From positions 57,501-121,500 of the forward strand of contig JAPMOS010000007.1 of assembly GCA_027972325.1 (NCBI GenBank): DNA of 64,000 nucleotides. Reading direction: 5' to 3'. The DNA comes from Paratrimastix pyriformis. Lineage: Eukaryota; Preaxostyla; Paratrimastigidae. The position numbers were made by a program, and so were the translations under genes. Position 1 is the first letter of the stretch, and each line of letters begins with the position of its first letter. This document shows positions 59,901 to 64,000 of the stretch, piece by piece. Below the pieces are notes generated by a model. It worked only from the letters and a program-made list of their open reading frames with translations. It had not been told where the DNA came from and did no database searches.

Positions 59901-62900
59901 CGCCCCGCCCTGCCTGGCTGACCTCTCGGCCGTCGGTCCGCCCACTTCCCGTGACCCCCCCACCCCTCCCTCCATCCCTCCCTCCCTTCCTCCCTCCCCT
60001 CCCTCCCTACCTCACCCCTCACCCCTCACCCCTCACCCCTCATCCCTCACCCCACCACGTGAATCATCCAATCATCCAATCATCATCATCATCCTCCCCC
60101 TCCAATCATCACCATTACACTGCTGCCTGGGTGCAGGGTACCTGCTGTGGTACCGGTCGCACACCCTGGCGCTGGCCGTCTGGCAGGTTGTGGCCTACCG
60201 CCGCAGCCGGCCGACGCCCCGTGCCCAGGCGGCCTTCATCAGCGGGATGAACCACCTGCTGGCGGCCGCGGTCGACCTGGCCGCCGGCTGGGCCCTCGTG
60301 GGCTGGCTCAGGACCCACCCCGCCGCCGTCCGTCCCACAGCCACGCCACTCGCACAGCCACTCGCACAGCCACCCCCACAGCCACCCCCACAGCCACCCC
60401 CACAGCCACCCCCACAGCCACCCCCACAGCCACCCCCACAGCCACCCCCACAGCCACCCCCACAGCCACCCCCACAGCCACCCACACAGCCACCCCCACA
60501 GGGCGCACTCGGGGCCCCAGCAAGCCGGTCTCGAGAGCCGTGCTCATGGGGCCGCCCGGGTGGTGGTGGGTGTGGGTGGGTGGTGTGGGTGTGGGCTGTG
60601 TGTGTGTGCAGGTGGTGGATGTGGCGCAGGGCGTCCTGAGCGGGATCGGGGGGGCGCCCCTGATGCGGGCAGTCCTGTGGCTGATGGGCTGGCCGGCCGG
60701 CTTCAAGCTGAACAACAACCTCGACGCCTGCCTGGGCTCCCTCTTCCGCCACGTCATCCAGGCATCCGCTCGTCCGCACCCCCGCCCCCGCCTAGCCCCC
60801 GCCACGCCGCCCCGTCCCACCCCTGCTGGCCCGCCCGGTTGGGGGCGCCCATTGACCCGGGTGGGGCGGCGGGTCGGCTGGGTGTGGGGGCGGGCCGCTG
60901 CTGCAGAGCTGGGCACGGTGGCCCGGCAGCGGTACGGGTGGGTGCTGTGGTGGCTGGTGGCCGGGGCGGGCTTCGGGGGCCTGAGCCTGCAGGCGGCCGT
61001 GGCGGAGGACCTGCTGCGCCTGCTGACGGCCCACCTGGCCGCCCTGCACGCCTTCGCCCGGCTCCTCCACGCGCAGACCCTCGCCGCCCTGGGCAGCCTC
61101 TGGAGGCTCTTCACAGGTCCGCCGCCCGCCCGCCCGCACGGCCTTGGCTCTGGCCCTGGCCCTCCACGGCTTCCCGGCTGGCTGGCTGGCGGCTGTCCTG
61201 GGTGCCCCACCGAAGGCCCGCCCTCCTGGCGGCCATGGCGCCCATGGGTCCCCCCGCGTGTTTGCTCGGCGGCGGCTGTGTGGGTCCTCTCGGGGCCATT
61301 TGGCGGGGTGGGGGGGGCCGCCCGCAGGGAAGCGGCTCAACGTGCTGCGGCAGCGGATCGACCGGTGCAACGCCCCCGCGGACGAGCTCCTCCTGGGCAC
61401 GCTGCTCTTCTCGGTGCTCATCTTCCTCTGCCCCACCGGTCGGCCCACGCCCCGCCACGCCACGCCCCGCCCTGTGGCCCCCTGTGGCCCCCTGCGGCAC
61501 CCTGCGGCCCCCCTGTGGACCCCTCCCACCCGCCCACCCTCACCCGCTCACTGACGGCTGCTGGCTTTCTGGGGTGACATGCTGCTGTTGGTGGTGGTGC
61601 GCTGGTGGTGGTGTCGGGGCCGCCGGGCCGTGTTGGGTGGGCTCGGGGCTGCAGTGGTGGCCTACCACGGGCTGTGGGTGTGGGTCATGGTGCAGGTGCT
61701 GGCGGTCCGGTCGGGGCTGCGGCTGGTCCAGCTGGCCATGGCCCGCATGCCCTGGTACGGCCTGGCCACCTGGCTCTGCGCCCCCGCCAAGCTCGCATGT
61801 CCGCGACCCCCCCCCCCCCCCCCCCGCCCCCCGCCCCCCGCCCCCCGCCCCGCCCCTCCTGGCCAGCCTGTCCGCCCCGCCCCCGTCCCACCCGCCTGCC
61901 GACCGGGATGGCCGGCTGGCGGTGGGGGGCTGGGCTGGGCTGGGCAGCGGTCTCCTTCCGGGTGGTCAAGCCGGGCGGGCCCCTGGCGCGGGCCCTCCAG
62001 GAGCGGCGCCTGCTGGGCGGCTACTGGGCGGCCCCCCTGGCCCTCGACCCCCGGGCCGCGGCCGCTGCACCCCCCGGGCCCCCCGCCCCCGCCCGGCTGG
62101 GGGATCGCCTGCGGGGGGCCGCCCGCTGGGTGTGGGCCCAGGCCGCCATGACGGGCGCCCAGATCCGGGCCGACATGGCCGCCTTGGGCAGGTCCGCGTC
62201 GGCGGCACCCCCAGCAGCTCCCCCTCACACCCGCCGGCGGACGAGCCCACTGGCCTCCCTCTCATCATCTGTCCCGTGCCTGTGCCTGCGGCTGTGGCTG
62301 TGGCTGTGGCGGCGGGCTGCAGGCTGGGGCGGGCCATGTGGGAGGTGTCACTGCACCCCGGCCCGGCGGCCCCCACCTCGCCCCCGGGGCATGGCCGGCC
62401 CTCGCCGTCCCCATCGCCGTCCCCCCTGGGCCCGGCGGCCCCGCTTCTGGGGCGGCCCACCTGCTGCGGGTTCGCCCTCCCGGTGCCGCCCCCGCCCCTG
62501 CCCAGGGGCCGCCCAGCGACGATCCAGGGCCGCTGCGCCTGCGGGCCGACGAGGCCGAGGGGATGCCGGGGCCCTCGCCCGCCCCGTCCGTGGGGCTCCC
62601 GCAGAGCTTCATGTTCCTCTCGGTCGGTACCACCCCCCCTCTCCCCTTCATGTTCCTCTCGGTCGGTACCACCCCCCCCCCCCCCCCCCCCCCCACCCCC
62701 TGTCCCGCCTCTCACTGCACCTGGCCCCGATGCCCCCCGTCGCCGTCGCCGCCCCCAGACCCGCCCCGCCCCGCTGCGGGAGCTGCTGCGGCCGCTGGGC
62801 TTCGTGGGGGTCATCCCGGGCCGGCTGGTGGCCATGGTGGGCCCCATCCTCAGGGGCCGACCCCTCCCCATCCCCGTCGTCCGCACATGGGTCCGCCCAG

Positions 62901-63107
62901 CCAGTCCCGCCCTCTGCCTGCCCTGACGGTGAGGTCGGTGATGACGACGGGGGCTCCTGGGGGCTCACCCACGGCTCCCTGCCCACCCACGGCTCCCTGC
63001 TCACCATCGGGGATGCCCGGTGGGGGGCGCAGAACGGGGCGGTGCCGACGGAGCTCCCGCCCATGATCGACTTCTGGATCCTCCTCAAGCTGCCCGCCAC
63101 CGAGTGA
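56998..63107 (+). CDS. PIGQ: PIG-Q/GPI1, GPI-GlcNAc transferase subunit
   Basis: PIG-Q stabilises the ER complex that adds GlcNAc to phosphatidylinositol, the first step of GPI-anchor synthesis. Exon 1 (56998-57171) carries YFPLHCVPGRGGFLVGWNTRR, like the human N-terminus; exon 2 starts at 57223, and exons near 57492-57587 (LRLRISRDGLGYPVVGDVY) and 57757 (MIFYQHTPD) follow. A large proline/serine-rich insertion spans about 58100-59250. The conserved core comes next: membrane segment WWALGLVVGLVGL, RQVGRRLEELRALEEQLG, FISGMNHLLAAAVDLAAGWALVG, the diagnostic LMGWPAGFKLNNNLDACLGSLF (60680-60750), LHAFARLLH, SLWRLFTG, GKRLNVLRQRIDRCNAPADE, LLGTLLFSVLIFLCPT, then further helices. The last exons have LRPLGFVGVIPGRLVAMVGP and a stop at 63105-63107. 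Many introns begin GTCCGC. The start codon choice is the first ATG in the open frame. Confidence 0.92.
60335..60500. repeat. CACAGCCACCCC array in PIG-Q intron
   Basis: About 13 copies of a 12-bp unit with minor variants between the exon ending WLRTHPA and the one starting VVDVAQG. Confidence 0.9.
62673..62694. repeat. Poly-C tract in PIG-Q intron
   Basis: About 20 C after a duplicated TTCATGTTCCTCTCGGTCGG unit (62608-62632 and 62647-62671). Another C-rich tract is at about 61809-61850. Confidence 0.8.
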
Positions 63108-63480
63108 CCCGCCCCGCCAGCTCTCCCTCCCCTCCCCCTCCCCCTCTCCTTCCCTGCCTCGCCTCGCCGCTGCCCCAGAGGGCCGCAGAAGAATCGCCGG
63201 ATCGGAGAGGGGCGGCTATGTCGGCACAGTCTGATGTCTGATGACCCCCGGGGACAGTCGCCCCAGGGAGGGTAGGGGAGTATGGGGAGGGTATGGGGAG
63301 GTCGACGCTCAAAAGAAGGCAAGGTTCGGTGGGTGGATGGGCGGAGGCGGTTAGCCACATGGGCGCAGCATCTCCGGCGCAGCTGCCGCCGTGGCGGACA
63401 CGGCGCGGGAGGGGCGCCCCTCGTCTCCTGGGGGGAGGGCCACCGGGGGGGTTGCCGGCCCGGATCAGCCCCCGACGGGC
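63108..63480. other. Intergenic between PIG-Q and LSM14-like ends
   Basis: Convergent 3' ends. It begins with a CT-rich stretch (63115-63160) and later has GTATGGGGAGG direct repeats at about 63278-63300. No gene seen; the exact 3' end of the LSM14-like gene may fall inside. Confidence 0.5.
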
Positions 63481-63489
63481 GGGCCCTCA

Positions 63490-64000
63490 GGCTGAACAAG
63501 GCACGGCATTTACATGGGGGTGGACGTCGAGGGGGCAGGGGCGGGGGCGGGGGCCATCGGGGCCGGGGCAGGGCCGGCGGGGCGGGCGCCGGGCCACCTT
63601 GCATCATCTGCTGGCCCTGGGGGCCCGGCCGGTAGGGCCGCATGTTGCGCCGGGCGCCGCCGTAGCCGCCACGGCCGTAGCCGCCCCCAGCCCGGTTGTC
63701 GAAGGGCCCACGGGGGCCGCTGAAGCCACCCGGACCACCCGGGCCACCCGGGCCACGCGGCGGGCCGTGCCAGCTGCAGGGGAAGAGGGGGGGTCCGGAT
63801 GACATCAGCCGTTGCCGATCGAACCGAGGGCGCGGCACCAAAGTCCAGCCCCCGCCATGAGACGGACCGGGGACCACCGAAGCCGCCCTCGCCACTCAGG
63901 TCGCGGCCGAAGGTCTCCAGATTGCGCCGGTGCGACTCGCGGGCGCGTTCGCGGCCCTCGAGGGAGTCGCACGAGATGGTGTCGAAGAAATCCTTCTTCA
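63490..64000 (-). CDS. LSM14/Scd6/RAP55 homologue, 3' part
   Basis: LSM14-family proteins repress translation and assemble P-bodies. The exon from the window edge to 63868 carries the FFD box (KKDFFDTISCDS) and the TFG box (RRNLETFGRDL), which bind EDC4/DCP1 and DDX6-type partners in this family. An intron 63774-63867 (GTCCGT...CAG) leads to an RGG/FGG-type tail: GPPRGPGGPGGPGGF, GGGYGRGGYGGARRNMRPY, ending in a proline-rich stretch. The N-terminal Lsm domain and FDF motif should lie beyond the window. The stop codon is uncertain: the frame stays open well past the recognisable protein, so I set the end where RGG-like coding fades; another intron is possible near 63600. Confidence 0.82.

Overview
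The window is nuclear DNA of a GC-rich, intron-rich eukaryotic microbe. Nearly every gene is split by short GT-AG introns, and the genes encode eukaryotic systems: spliceosome (SNRNP40, PRP19), cohesin (SMC3), cholesterol transport (NPC1), GPI-anchor synthesis (PIG-Q), RNase P/MRP (RPP21-like), P-bodies (LSM14-like) and the cytosolic ribosome (uS10). A Chibby homologue and a COMMD6 homologue suggest a flagellated protist. I cannot name the species; a free-living flagellate with a GC-rich genome is as far as the sequence goes.

Layout, left to right: SNRNP40 3' part (+), NPC1 (-), SMC3 (+), a molybdenum-cofactor-sulfurase-like class V aminotransferase (-), a MYND-finger protein (+), COMMD6 (-), Chibby (+), one Ty3/Gypsy LTR retrotransposon (about 7.3 kb, - orientation), a 3-beta-HSD/ERG26-like sterol dehydrogenase (+), an RPP21-like protein (-), a purine nucleoside phosphorylase family enzyme (+), a very large minus-strand region that starts with a JAMM deubiquitinase and runs into 8 kb of low-complexity coding sequence with AT-hooks (-), PRP19 (+), a BTB protein with an F5/8C-like domain (-), methylthioadenosine phosphorylase (+), uS10 (-), PIG-Q (+) and the 3' part of an LSM14/Scd6 homologue (-).

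Three genome-scale patterns stand out. Genes alternate strand almost perfectly, so starts face each other across 72-400 bp and 3' ends converge; the one exception is next to the retrotransposon. Base composition follows this layout: the first few hundred bases of most genes are moderate in GC, then GC rises steeply towards the 3' ends. Introns use a 5' splice site of the form GT-Y-Y-G-Y (GTCCGC, GTCTGT, GTTTGT) instead of GTRAGT, and several contain private tandem repeats or long C/G homopolymers.

The genes do not form one pathway; they are core eukaryotic functions. Local links are the two family-2 nucleoside phosphorylases (PNP-like and MTAP), the two WD40 splicing factors, and the head-to-head Chibby/COMMD6 pair. 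Exon limits were read by eye from frame, GT/AG and homology to family members I know; where I give single-base limits the frames close exactly, elsewhere limits are approximate.
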